From positions 1 through 36,415 of the IMG/VR virus record IMGVR_UViG_3300042468_000763: a DNA stretch of 36,415 nt. One strand, 5' to 3'. The DNA comes from a virus. The translations under genes and the position numbers were made by a program. The notes under the pieces were generated by a model. The model was given only the letters and a program-made list of their open reading frames with translations, searched no databases and was not told the origin of the DNA. Shown here one piece after another: positions 30,106-36,415 of this stretch; positions within the stretch are counted from its first letter, which is position 1, and each line of letters opens with the position of its first letter.

Positions 30106-31742
30106 TTTAACTCAAGCAATACCGATTCTGAATTTTCATACAATCTACCATCCACCGCAATCTTATGAGTGGGAATATATTTCTCAACCAATTCAGGCCA
30201 AATAGTTCCCAGTTCATCGTGAAATTCAATTGCAATATACTTGAAGTCCGCAAAACAAGTTGCATTTTCAAGAATATTTTTTTCTGCACCTTCAATATCA
30301 ATCTTCAGAAAATCATATTTGGGAAGATTTTCCAAAGTTATAGTAGGAATATCATTAAACTGAATCGTGTGATTATTGGAGTGCATATTATATCCACCCA
30401 CATTACCATCAGATTGACCAAGTAAAATGAAATCTTGTCCGTAATATAGTGCCTTATTGATAACTTTAATACGATACTCGTTCTTAAATCTTTCTTGAAT
30501 GAAGTTAAAATTCACAGGAACTGGTTCAAGAATTAGTGCAGTATCAAGAGATGGAATTTTTGAGAACATAATTTTGGGAACTTCACCAGTACATCCACCC
30601 ACATCAAGAACAGATTTGATTTTCTTCTCTTTAAGAAACTCAATAATATTCACATAAAATGGTCGTAAAGTCCATTCCTCATTTGTATAATAGATATGAC
30701 CTTCTAATGATTCTGTAGGATAACCAGTGAATGATGGGAATGCTTCCGGTTGTGGTTCAGATACAGTTTCAAGACCAATAAAGTCCAACACAAATTCTTT
30801 AGAAGCTCTTACCAAATATGCCGCATTATCTTGAAATCCAAAAGTAATCAAATAATCACCTTTGTATTCTACCATACCTACGGCAAATTCAATCTCGGCA
30901 TTCATAAAAGAAAACTGCCTTGATACTTTAACGATGTTCCAGTCCTTGTCCCAGACCACAAAACGGTGACGATACACACCATCTTTTCTTCCGGCGGCAC
31001 TTTGAGTCATATAAGTTTCGTGTGTCAGGCACATACGATACTCACCAACAGGAATAACCTGAGAACCACCACGAAGGTCAATCGTTCCAAAATTCTTCCA
31101 GTCTTTTCTTACAACAGTTTCAGTTGTCCCTTTTTCTGGATTGTACTTAACAACTTCTGTACCATTCGTCCATTTCACATAATGATATGGCATATCCAGA
31201 ATTGGCATCCAGTTCTTATTACAATATTCTTCATCTGGTGGAGGAGCAGGAATACGACGCTGGCTGATTTCTTTAACTCCACTTTCAGTAATTTCAATCT
31301 CCGAAAGTTCCATACGACCAGTTCCAATCGTATCTAAGTCTCTTCGCACTCCTGTTACATAAAGTTTATCGTTCCAGCGAACAATACGACAATCTTCTAG
31401 TCCCACAAATTCCCACAGTTCTTTATCTGGGAATTTTGAAGTATCAATATGATGATAAGATTTAATACTCATATCATCATTCATCTCGCACATAATGTTC
31501 CAAGTGCGAAGTCTCCAATCGTTCTCTGGATGAATATAAACTAGTGGTCCCCACTGGTTTTCATAAATCTTTTTTTCCGAATGATAAAGAGTATAGTTTA
31601 TATTTCTTAGATTGACTAGAATTCTACCATTATCATTATAAACCGAAGGATTTGTAATTGATGGTCCTTTGAGTTCTTCATGTGGAAGAATCAGGGGATG
31701 TATTGACCCACCATTATCAAGAGCAAGTTTTACAAAGTTCAT
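30102..31742 (-). CDS. Fusion of GH130-like beta-propeller and FkbM methyltransferase
   Basis: A 546-residue protein. Residues 1 to about 315 look like the five-bladed propeller of GH130 mannoside phosphorylases and relatives: ITNPSVYNDNGRILVNLRNI, GLEDCRIVRWNDKLYVTGVR with E116-D117-x-R119, then FGTIDLRGGSQVIPVGEYRM and FMNAEIEFAVGMVEYKGDYL. Residues about 375-546 are an FkbM-type SAM methyltransferase: SVLDVGGCTGEVPKIM (motif I), LILEPVPVNFNFIQERF, YDFLKIDIEGAEKNIL. The FkbM part parallels that of the 956-residue protein. It is first in the cassette. Whether the propeller is catalytic or only binds sugar is unclear; the full GH130 active site cannot be confirmed by eye. Confidence 0.68.
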   Translation of the reverse strand: MNFVKLALDNGGSIHPLILPHEELKGPSITNPSVYNDNGRILVNLRNINYTLYHSEKKIYENQWGPLVYIHPENDWRLRTWNIMCEMNDDMSIKSYHHIDTSKFPDKELWEFVGLEDCRIVRWNDKLYVTGVRRDLDTIGTGRMELSEIEITESGVKEISQRRIPAPPPDEEYCNKNWMPILDMPYHYVKWTNGTEVVKYNPEKGTTETVVRKDWKNFGTIDLRGGSQVIPVGEYRMCLTHETYMTQSAAGRKDGVYRHRFVVWDKDWNIVKVSRQFSFMNAEIEFAVGMVEYKGDYLITFGFQDNAAYLVRASKEFVLDFIGLETVSEPQPEAFPSFTGYPTESLEGHIYYTNEEWTLRPFYVNIIEFLKEKKIKSVLDVGGCTGEVPKIMFSKIPSLDTALILEPVPVNFNFIQERFKNEYRIKVINKALYYGQDFILLGQSDGNVGGYNMHSNNHTIQFNDIPTITLENLPKYDFLKIDIEGAEKNILENATCFADFKYIAIEFHDELGTIWPELVEKYIPTHKIAVDGRLYENSESVLLELK

Positions 31743-31804
31743 ATAACCATTCTAATTTATCTTATGTATCTATTTTACATCAAAATCAAAAATTATACAA
31801 GTGC

Positions 31805-32314
31805 TTATACGTTATATCCTTCTAATATGACGTTGATGTTACCGGCGTCAAAGGTGTCTGTGCCGTTCACGGTGGTGACTCGGATTCCTGTGACAGTGCC
31901 AGAAATAGTAACTGAACCAGCTATGGTATTCATGTTGCTTATGTCAGAACGCGCAATATTTCCGCTTCCAATCCATTGGGTTGAGGAAAATTGCGTCAGC
32001 ACCAAGTGACCATGGCGAACAGCGGCGGCGGCGGAGACTGTATCCGTAAATCCAGTAGTAAAAGCCCCACCCCCACCAGTGCCAAGGTAACCTGTACTAA
32101 CAACACTTCCTCCGACAATTAGGCGAATTTGTATAAAACTACTGCCACTAGTGCTGACTCCAGCAAGCATCACCGTAATTCGCTTTACCCAACTTGGAAT
32201 ACTTGCGTATTCAACTGAGGTGCCTGTAGCAGATTTTGCTGTTTCAAGTCTCATTAATTCATAAAAAGAAGTCCCTACTACATCAGTTGCTTTATTTACA
32301 GCTAAAGTACTCAT
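31805..32314 (-). CDS. Virion/tail-fibre-associated structural protein
   Basis: A 169-residue protein (MSTLAVNKATDVVGTSFYEL...). The core, ASIPSWVKRITVMLAGVSTS, GSSFIQIRLIVGGSVVSTGY, then VLTQFSSTQWIGSGNI and VTGIRVTTVNGTDTFDAGNI, is a compact beta-sandwich that I recognise from many cyanophage fibre and structural proteins. The MSTL start is shared with the 133-residue fibre protein nearby (MSTLSVGTI). ATAAATAA lies about 20 bases upstream as a possible late promoter. G+C here is visibly higher than in its surroundings. Probably a fibre head or decoration module. Confidence 0.65.
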   Translation of the reverse strand: MSTLAVNKATDVVGTSFYELMRLETAKSATGTSVEYASIPSWVKRITVMLAGVSTSGSSFIQIRLIVGGSVVSTGYLGTGGGGAFTTGFTDTVSAAAAVRHGHLVLTQFSSTQWIGSGNIARSDISNMNTIAGSVTISGTVTGIRVTTVNGTDTFDAGNINVILEGYNV

Positions 32315-32333
32315 ATTTTTATAATCTTTTTAG

Positions 32334-32341
32334 TTATTTAT
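32334..32341 (-). promoter_or_regulatory. Late-promoter-like element before the 169-residue fibre protein
   Basis: The minus strand reads ATAAATAA at 32341-32334, 19 bases upstream of the ATG at 32314 and overlapping the preceding stop codon. This matches the T4 late TATAAATA core in seven of eight positions. Confidence 0.4.
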
Positions 32342-32994
32342 CAAGTTCTATCAAAAGCAAAGGGAAGATAAGGTCCATTTGCATTCACATAATGAAAAAA
32401 GATTTGATGATGGTATGTATCATCTTTTTTAAACACTCTTTGAATTTTATTATATTTTGATTCTAAAGGATACCTCCAGTGCTCTCTTTCACATCCTTTG
32501 TAAATGACTGCATCACCATTTTTCATATTTACAAAGCTTTCATTACTATTGGGTGTCTCAAACCAAATAGGCCAAGGTTCTTTTCTATTTGTACTGATTT
32601 GAAGAGTAACACTCACTTCACAGGAAGGTCTATCACTATGTCTTTTCAATCCTTGTCCAGTAAAATAAAATCTATCAAAATAATAAGTAGGATATAAATC
32701 AATACCTAAAGTATCTTCTACTTCTTTTTTGACAAGATAATGAAGTTCTTTATATGGAGGAAAATTATATCTTGATAATGAACCTTGAACTTGTTTTTCT
32801 TCTGGTTCATAATTAGATTTATTTTTTCCAAAATAATTAATTTGCCCTCTTTCTTCTGGAACTGGTGAAAAAATCATTTCTGGATTTGTTACCATACCTG
32901 GAACAAAAAGATATCCATTTTTTTCAAATGACTGATGATTAGTCATTTGATAGGTTGGTAAGGTTTGTTTTTGTGGATATTGTCTTTCCATCAT
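32341..32994 (-). CDS. 2-oxoglutarate/Fe(II)-dependent oxygenase (first of two)
   Basis: A 217-residue protein with a double-stranded beta-helix pattern. The iron site is probably H119-x-D121 (KRHSDRPSCEVSVTLQIS) and H172 (REHWRYPL), followed by HHQIFFHYVNANGPY. WPIWFETPN and NGDAVIYKGCE are typical core strands between the ligands. Such enzymes hydroxylate protein side chains, nucleobases or small molecules; nothing in the sequence fixes the substrate. GAGGAGA precedes the ATG. It stands between another oxygenase and a fibre protein gene, in the tail-fibre region. Confidence 0.75.
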   Translation of the reverse strand: MMERQYPQKQTLPTYQMTNHQSFEKNGYLFVPGMVTNPEMIFSPVPEERGQINYFGKNKSNYEPEEKQVQGSLSRYNFPPYKELHYLVKKEVEDTLGIDLYPTYYFDRFYFTGQGLKRHSDRPSCEVSVTLQISTNRKEPWPIWFETPNSNESFVNMKNGDAVIYKGCEREHWRYPLESKYNKIQRVFKKDDTYHHQIFFHYVNANGPYLPFAFDRT

Positions 32995-33019
32995 AAAATC
33001 TCCTCATTTTTGTTGTTGT

Positions 33020-33646
33020 TTAGCGAAATCTTGGACCAATAATCCACCCAACTAAAGATTTTCTGACACCAGATTTTACTTTCTTTACTCTATGTGGTGT
33101 TCTTGAATCAAAAAATGCAATAGTCCCTTTTTGCTTTGGCATAAAATAAGGTTTCCCAGAATTATCAAGAAACTGGACTTCACCTCCAGTATATTCATCA
33201 AAATTTGAAAGTTGTAAACTAAAAGAAAGTTTTCTTACATATTCTACATTTGTTGCAATAAAATCTTGTGGGTCATTAACACCAGAAGTTGTAATATTTT
33301 GTGGTTTGTAAGAAACATCTATACCTGCATCAGTATGCCAATTATAAAATTCACCTTCTGAGTATCTTGTATATTGTAAATTCTCCCCATCAATACAAGT
33401 TAAATCATAAAGAAAATTTTCTCTATTTGCTCTTGTGGCATAATGCCAAAGAAATCCACCAATCCAGTGTGTAGTAGGAATCCATACATTTTTACTATTT
33501 CTAATGCCCTTATTTACTTCTCCCTGACCACCATATCCAATCACAGAATCCCCAAAATTATTTTCAAAGACTTTTAAATCTTTTTCTAAAATACTTATAA
33601 TATCTTCAGGTAGATTAGTATCATACCATAATGTCTGAAATGCCAT
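33020..33646 (-). CDS. 2OG-Fe(II) oxygenase, PiuC/prolyl-4-hydroxylase-like (second of two)
   Basis: A 208-residue protein. The iron triad is H104-x-D106 (FYNWHTDAGID) and H185 (FFDSRTPHRVKKVKSG), with R195 (GVRKSLVGWIIGP) as the 2-oxoglutarate-binding Arg. KLSFSLQLSNFDEYTGGEVQ is the hallmark segment of the PiuC/PKHX group. It is thus a well-preserved member of the prolyl-4-hydroxylase-like family, which is frequent in cyanophages with no agreed function. AATAAATA, 22 bases upstream, may be a late promoter, suggesting late expression with virion genes. Confidence 0.85.
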   Translation of the reverse strand: MAFQTLWYDTNLPEDIISILEKDLKVFENNFGDSVIGYGGQGEVNKGIRNSKNVWIPTTHWIGGFLWHYATRANRENFLYDLTCIDGENLQYTRYSEGEFYNWHTDAGIDVSYKPQNITTSGVNDPQDFIATNVEYVRKLSFSLQLSNFDEYTGGEVQFLDNSGKPYFMPKQKGTIAFFDSRTPHRVKKVKSGVRKSLVGWIIGPRFR

Positions 33647-33667
33647 AAAAAATCAAATCATTTGAAC

Positions 33668-33675
33668 TATTTATT
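33668..33675 (-). promoter_or_regulatory. Late-promoter-like element before the PiuC-like gene
   Basis: The minus strand reads AATAAATA at 33675-33668, about 21 bases before the ATG at 33646, in the gap after the glycine-rich gene. It matches TATAAATA in seven of eight positions. Confidence 0.4.
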
Positions 33676-33680
33676 TTGAA

Positions 33681-34511
33681 TCAATCATATAAAACAAATT
33701 TTAAATATCCAATCCCTCCAGGACCACCAGTGCCAGTACCAGCACCACCGCCAGCACCCACTTGATATGAATATGGAGAACCTCCAGTTATAGTAAGTCT
33801 TGAATGAATTGCAAGTCCTCCACCACCTCCACCGGCGGCGACGGCGCCGAGGAGGACTGCTCCAGAACTAGCACCACCACCTCCACCACCAAAGGGACTT
33901 CCAGGACCTCCAGGTATAGACGAAAGAGCAGCTGCTAGAGCAGCTGCTCCTCCTGCTCCGGATATTCCATTTGGAAATCCTCCAGCAGCACCACCAGTAG
34001 CAGTTGGAACAGACGGAACAATTACATTGTTACCACCCGCACCACCGGCACTTCCTGGTGTATTTGTTGTTCCTCCAGTTGCAGGTCCACCAGCCCCCGC
34101 AGTCGTAGACCCAGCTGGAGAACCTCCAACTCCTCCACCTCCAACAACAGTAGAAAAAAACGAAGGAGTTCCAGCTGTTCCAGTAACACGTGTTAAAGGA
34201 CCGGAGAATCCACCACCACCTCCTCCACCTCCAATAGCAAAAACATAAACTCCAGATACAATTGGATTTACAGTTACACTTCCACTTTGAGGTGTTTCAA
34301 GTATCACAGAAGCATCTGTTTTTACACCCACAACAGTTGCTACATTTCCTTTACCACCAGTAGCACTTGAAAATGCTGTTCCTCCTGAAATAGTGAGACT
34401 TGTGCCACCTTCAGGAAAAACTCCAGTACCAAAAGTTTCATTATAAAGACTTGCTTGTGCAACACTAGTATCATCAAAAATTATAGTTGGTCCTGAAACT
34501 GTGATTGCCAT
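33681..34511 (-). CDS. Glycine-rich (polyglycine) adhesin-like protein
   Basis: A 276-residue protein. Residues 1-95 form a beta module (ITVSGPTIIFDDTSVAQASL...VSGVYVFAIG). Residues about 94-265 are dominated by glycine runs (GGGGGGGGFSGP, VVGGGGVGGSPAG, GGPATGGTTNTPGSAGGAGG, FGGGGGGASSG, AAGGGGGGLA), separated by short variable loops, ending GGIGYLKFVLYD. Polyglycine-II sandwiches of this kind form the receptor-binding tip (gp38) of S16-like phages; a similar adhesin tip is a reasonable inference here, given the adjacent fibre genes. It could instead be a generic glycine-rich fibre domain. Confidence 0.65.
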   Translation of the reverse strand: MAITVSGPTIIFDDTSVAQASLYNETFGTGVFPEGGTSLTISGGTAFSSATGGKGNVATVVGVKTDASVILETPQSGSVTVNPIVSGVYVFAIGGGGGGGGFSGPLTRVTGTAGTPSFFSTVVGGGGVGGSPAGSTTAGAGGPATGGTTNTPGSAGGAGGNNVIVPSVPTATGGAAGGFPNGISGAGGAAALAAALSSIPGGPGSPFGGGGGGASSGAVLLGAVAAGGGGGGLAIHSRLTITGGSPYSYQVGAGGGAGTGTGGPGGIGYLKFVLYD

Positions 34512-34589
34512 TTTGTGGTGGTGGATAAATTACTGTTTCTGGAAATGTGGAGATTTTGTGAGGTATATGATGATTTTTATGGGGGGTTC

Positions 34590-34991
34590 TTATCTGAAGA
34601 TGGCGGCATTCACAGTGGCGTAGTCGTCCGCAACCCATCTGGCGTTGGTGGTGCCCTCTGGACCAGTGACAAAACGACAACTACCTGATGCTAAGAGTCG
34701 TGAAGCAGTTAATCCGTAATAGAGATTCGCTGATGTAGATTCATAGTTCGCAGAAAATACTGCCGAGTAATTCGCATCGGGCATCGCAGTCGTAAAGTTC
34801 ACCGTATAGTCTCCAGTCCCATTATCAGTAATACTAAGTACATTAAAAGAAGCACGAGTAGCAACAACTCCACTACCATTAAAGTTCACCCAGGATCTAC
34901 AAAAAGTTCCAATTTGAGTTCCAGCACTATTATTGATAGTTGGTGGAGAAGTAGTGTTACTTTGAATTGTACCTACACTTAAAGTACTCAT
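34590..34991 (-). CDS. Short tail-fibre module protein
   Basis: A 133-residue protein. It has the MSTLSVGTIQSNTTSPPTIN start that cyanophage fibre proteins often carry, then CRSWVNFNGSGVVATRASFN, VLSITDNGTGDYTVNFTTAM and PDANYSAVFSANYES, a widespread phage fibre domain ('W..FNG.G....R.SFNVSSITDNG.GDYTV.F...M'). It ends ARWVADDYATVNAAIFR. Probably a fibre head or a small trimeric appendage. It begins three bases after the stop of the chaperone-like gene, so it is in the same transcript as the downstream adhesin. Confidence 0.75.
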   Translation of the reverse strand: MSTLSVGTIQSNTTSPPTINNSAGTQIGTFCRSWVNFNGSGVVATRASFNVLSITDNGTGDYTVNFTTAMPDANYSAVFSANYESTSANLYYGLTASRLLASGSCRFVTGPEGTTNARWVADDYATVNAAIFR

Positions 34992-34994
34992 AGT

Positions 34995-35279
34995 TTATAC
35001 CAGTGGATTTGGACCTAAAACATTTTCATTCCAAACTTGCTTGAGTTCTTCAGTCACTCCAAGAACATCAGTTGCTGTTGGAATTACATCATCAATAATT
35101 GCGGTTGCATCACGAAGTGCTTGTTTTTCTGTAGTAACTTCTGCAACTTTAGTAGAATTTCCTACTTCAAGTGCCTTCATAAACTCCACATCCTTTTGCT
35201 CAAGTAAAGGATTTCTTACTTCACGAATTTTATCTTTGTGAATTTCTTTTGCTTTATCTATATTAATTCCAATAGGCAT
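34995..35279 (-). CDS. Small tail-fibre-associated (assembly chaperone-like) protein
   Basis: I place the start at the ATG at 35279 (MPIGINIDKAKEIHKDKIRE), seven bases after an AGGAGG, giving 94 residues; the in-frame TTG at 35285 overlaps the previous stop. The protein is helical, with NPLLEQKDVEFMKALEVGNS, VTTEKQALRDATAIIDDVIP and LKQVWNENVLGPNP. This 'KAKEIHKD..R..R.PLL..LD..FM.ALE' plan with 'KQ.LRD' is common beside phage tail fibre genes and resembles XkdW/DUF4376-like tail proteins. A role in fibre assembly is inferred. Confidence 0.65.
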   Translation of the reverse strand: MPIGINIDKAKEIHKDKIREVRNPLLEQKDVEFMKALEVGNSTKVAEVTTEKQALRDATAIIDDVIPTATDVLGVTEELKQVWNENVLGPNPLV

Positions 35280-35281
35280 TT

Positions 35282-35473
35282 TCAAACCTCCTCATAAGTC
35301 CAAGCATTTCTGTAAGTTCTATCATTAGGAATTTCCGAAATATCAACAACTTGATATGGTTTTCCTTCTGGTACACTTTCAATTAATTTTTCAAGTGAGA
35401 GACATTCCATAGTAGGAATTATTACAGAAACTCCACCTTCATCATTTGGATAAATTATTCTTGTATTAATCAT
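35282..35473 (-). CDS. Small conserved tail-region protein
   Basis: A 63-residue protein (MINTRIIYPNDEGGVSVIIP, then TMECLSLEKLIESVPEGKPY, QVVDISEIPNDRTYRNAWTY, EEV). The pattern 'RI.YPND.GGV.VI.P' and 'VP.G.PY..VD.S.IP.DRT.RNAW' recurs in phages just upstream of the small KAKEIH protein, so the two probably work together in fibre assembly or attachment. Its stop lies within the ribosome binding region of the next gene. Function unknown. Confidence 0.7.
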   Translation of the reverse strand: MINTRIIYPNDEGGVSVIIPTMECLSLEKLIESVPEGKPYQVVDISEIPNDRTYRNAWTYEEV

Positions 35474-35483
35474 AATTCCTCAA

Positions 35484-35657
35484 TTAAACAATAACCCAAC
35501 GAGCACCAGTATTTATAGTGACTGTGACACCACTATTTATAGTTGTAGGACCTATTGTCATCCAATTATAGGTTGTAGTGAGAGTTTGATTGGCATCAAT
35601 TGCAGTACTACAACCAACAAAAGCTCCTCCATTAGCTCCTATTACTACTGATGACAT
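35484..35657 (-). CDS. Small virion-protein-like ORF
   Basis: A 57-residue ORF (MSSVVIGANGGAFVGCSTAI, then DANQTLTTTYNWMTIGPTTI, NSGVTVTINTGARWVIV). 'G.TTINSGVTVTI..GARWV(I/V)V' is a beta motif I know from the ends of phage fibre and structural proteins. It starts six bases after the stop of the S74-containing fibre gene and ten bases before the 63-residue gene. A TATAAATA late-promoter match lies 24 bases upstream. It probably caps or accompanies the fibre. Confidence 0.7.
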   Translation of the reverse strand: MSSVVIGANGGAFVGCSTAIDANQTLTTTYNWMTIGPTTINSGVTVTINTGARWVIV

Positions 35658-35663
35658 AATTCA

Positions 35664-36415
35664 TTAAGTTGATTTGTTTCTATTTATAATGCTGTATAAA
35701 TTTTGAATTTGAACTTGTTGTTCTTTAATTGCTTCTATGAGTAATCCAACAAGATTTCCATAAGCAACTGATTTGTATCCATTACTTTCTATAACGAGGT
35801 CTGGATATACTGTTTCCAACTCTTGTGCAATCAAACCTATGGTGTGAACGTTAGTATCAATACGATCATATTCTACACCTCTAAGATTAATAACTTTTTC
35901 AAGTGCATTTTCAATTGTATGAATATTAGTTTTTAGTCTTTCATCAGAGTTTGCAGTTATTGATCCACCAACTGTTAAGTCACCAGTGCTTGCATTAAAT
36001 GTAAATGCCGTTGCTGTAGTTCTTACACTTGCGGTTTGGTTTGATCCTGCAGCAGCAACAAATACTGGATAAAATGTCGCATTTGTTGTTGTGTCTGTAG
36101 CATTAATAGTTGTTGATGGTCCTGCCGATCCTTGAAGACCTTGAGTTCCTTGTGAACCTACCGTACCTTGTGAACCTACTGTACCTTGTGTCCCCTGAAG
36201 ACCTTGACGACCTTGAAGACCTTGAAGACCTTGAGTTCCTTGTGAACCAACTGTACCTTGTGAACCTACTGTACCTTGTGAACCTACTGTACCTTGTGAA
36301 CCTACCGTACCTTGAGTCCCCTGAAGACCCTGACGACCTTGAAGACCTTGAAGACCTTGAAGACCTTGAGTTCCTTGTGAACCTACCGTACCTTGTGAAC
36401 CTACTGTACCTTGTG
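35664..36415 (-). CDS. Collagen-like tail fibre, C-terminal part with Peptidase_S74-type chaperone domain (N-terminus beyond right edge)
   Basis: About 250 codons, entering from the right edge in frame and ending at the TAA at 35666-35664. The first hundred residues are collagen-like triplets (GTV, GSQ, GTQ, GLQ, GRQ). Then comes GSAGPSTTINATDTTTNATF, YPVFVAAAGSN, ATAFTFNASTGDLTVGGS and the chaperone domain SDERLKTNIHTIENALEKVI, with GVEYDRIDTNVHTIGLIAQE and VAYGNLVGLLIEAIKEQQVQ. 'SDERLK' (Ser codon at 35948-35946) matches the Ser-Lys autoprocessing dyad of intramolecular chaperones, which trimerise a fibre and then cleave themselves off. It is thus the main long fibre or a side fibre of this region. 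Confidence 0.85.
   Translation of the reverse strand, partial: QGTVGSQGTVGSQGTQGLQGLQGLQGRQGLQGTQGTVGSQGTVGSQGTVGSQGTVGSQGTQGLQGLQGRQGLQGTQGTVGSQGTVGSQGTQGLQGSAGPSTTINATDTTTNATFYPVFVAAAGSNQTASVRTTATAFTFNASTGDLTVGGSITANSDERLKTNIHTIENALEKVINLRGVEYDRIDTNVHTIGLIAQELETVYPDLVIESNGYKSVAYGNLVGLLIEAIKEQQVQIQNLYSIINRNKST
35681..35688 (-). promoter_or_regulatory. T4-type late promoter element TATAAATA
   Basis: The minus strand reads TATAAATA, identical to the T4 late -10 consensus, within the last codons of the S74 fibre gene and 23 bases before the ATG at 35657. It would drive the small fibre-accessory genes. Confidence 0.55.
36121..36415 (-). repeat. Collagen-coding repeats at the right edge
   Basis: The plus strand shows accttgaag / gaacctaccgtaccttgt units, nine or eighteen bases long, coding GLQ, GTQ, GRQ and GSQ-GTV. 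Triplet composition differs from the left-edge tract: GTV-GSQ pairs here, GIAGQNAGQ there. The tract is cut by the window end. Confidence 0.85.

Noticed and set aside
31790-31805. Promoter before the GH130-like gene based on TATAAT near 31795
   Set aside because: A -10 match is present on the minus strand, but I found no -35 box at 16-18 bases and no clear late element, so it is not listed as a feature.
34027-34248. Proline-rich plus-strand ORF
   Set aside because: The complement of polyglycine codons (GGN reads as NCC). The minus-strand gene explains the region fully.

Overview
The window is a segment of a tailed dsDNA phage of the T4-like (contractile-tail) group, most probably a marine cyanomyovirus. 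Recognisable T4 homologues are gp4, gp5, a gp27-like hub, gp26, a gp51-like small protein, gp32, gp33, gp48, gp53, a gp54-like protein and gp59. They are mixed with genes typical of cyanophages: phoH, flavin-dependent thyX, a glutaredoxin, a DUF1825 protein, a DUF6433-like protein and an FmdB-like small protein. The DNA is A+T-rich, genes are packed with 0-40 nt gaps or short overlaps, and I found no tRNA, rRNA, integrase, transposase or CRISPR array. Assignments rest on reading the translations and recalling the families; no database search was run.

Layout. (1) <1-16560, minus strand: one nearly gapless late structural operon, read from right to left. It runs gp54-like tube initiator, gp26, a small gp51-like ORF, two tape-measure-like proteins (the second carrying a lysozyme-like and an M23 peptidase domain), gp27-like hub, gp5, a spike-tip-like protein, three virion fibre/structural proteins, and a collagen-like fibre that runs off the left edge. 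(2) 16602-19015, plus strand: gp4, a conserved unknown, gp48, gp53. The divergent gap at 16561-16601 has a late-promoter-like CTAAATAC on each strand, and a bidirectional terminator at 19017-19040 separates this block from the next. (3) 19046-25824, minus strand: replication, transcription and nucleotide genes (gp32, DUF1825, gp59, gp33, PD-(D/E)XK nuclease, PhoH, FmdB-like, ThyX, small ORFs, DUF6433-like, glutaredoxin). Three promoters here match the sigma70 consensus with exact 17-nt spacers. (4) 25851-31742, minus strand: three large multidomain glycan-related proteins (GT25-TPR-FkbM-WavE, methyltransferase-GT25, GH130-like propeller-FkbM). (5) 31805-36415, minus strand: host-recognition and tail-fibre accessory genes, two 2OG-Fe(II) oxygenases, a polyglycine adhesin candidate, and the 3' part of a collagen-like fibre ending in a Peptidase_S74-type chaperone domain.

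Most notable observations. A textbook -1 ribosomal frameshift signal lies at the gp26/gp51 junction: a correctly phased T TTT TTC, a 6-nt spacer and a 9-bp stem. It would fuse the two proteins directly upstream of the tape-measure-like genes, the layout of tail assembly chaperones in other long-tailed phages. The three fused glycan enzymes form an unusual cassette in a phage that also encodes collagen-like fibres and 2OG oxygenases. Two intrinsic terminators carry the -35 box of the next promoter inside their hairpin loop and their T-tract inside that promoter's spacer.
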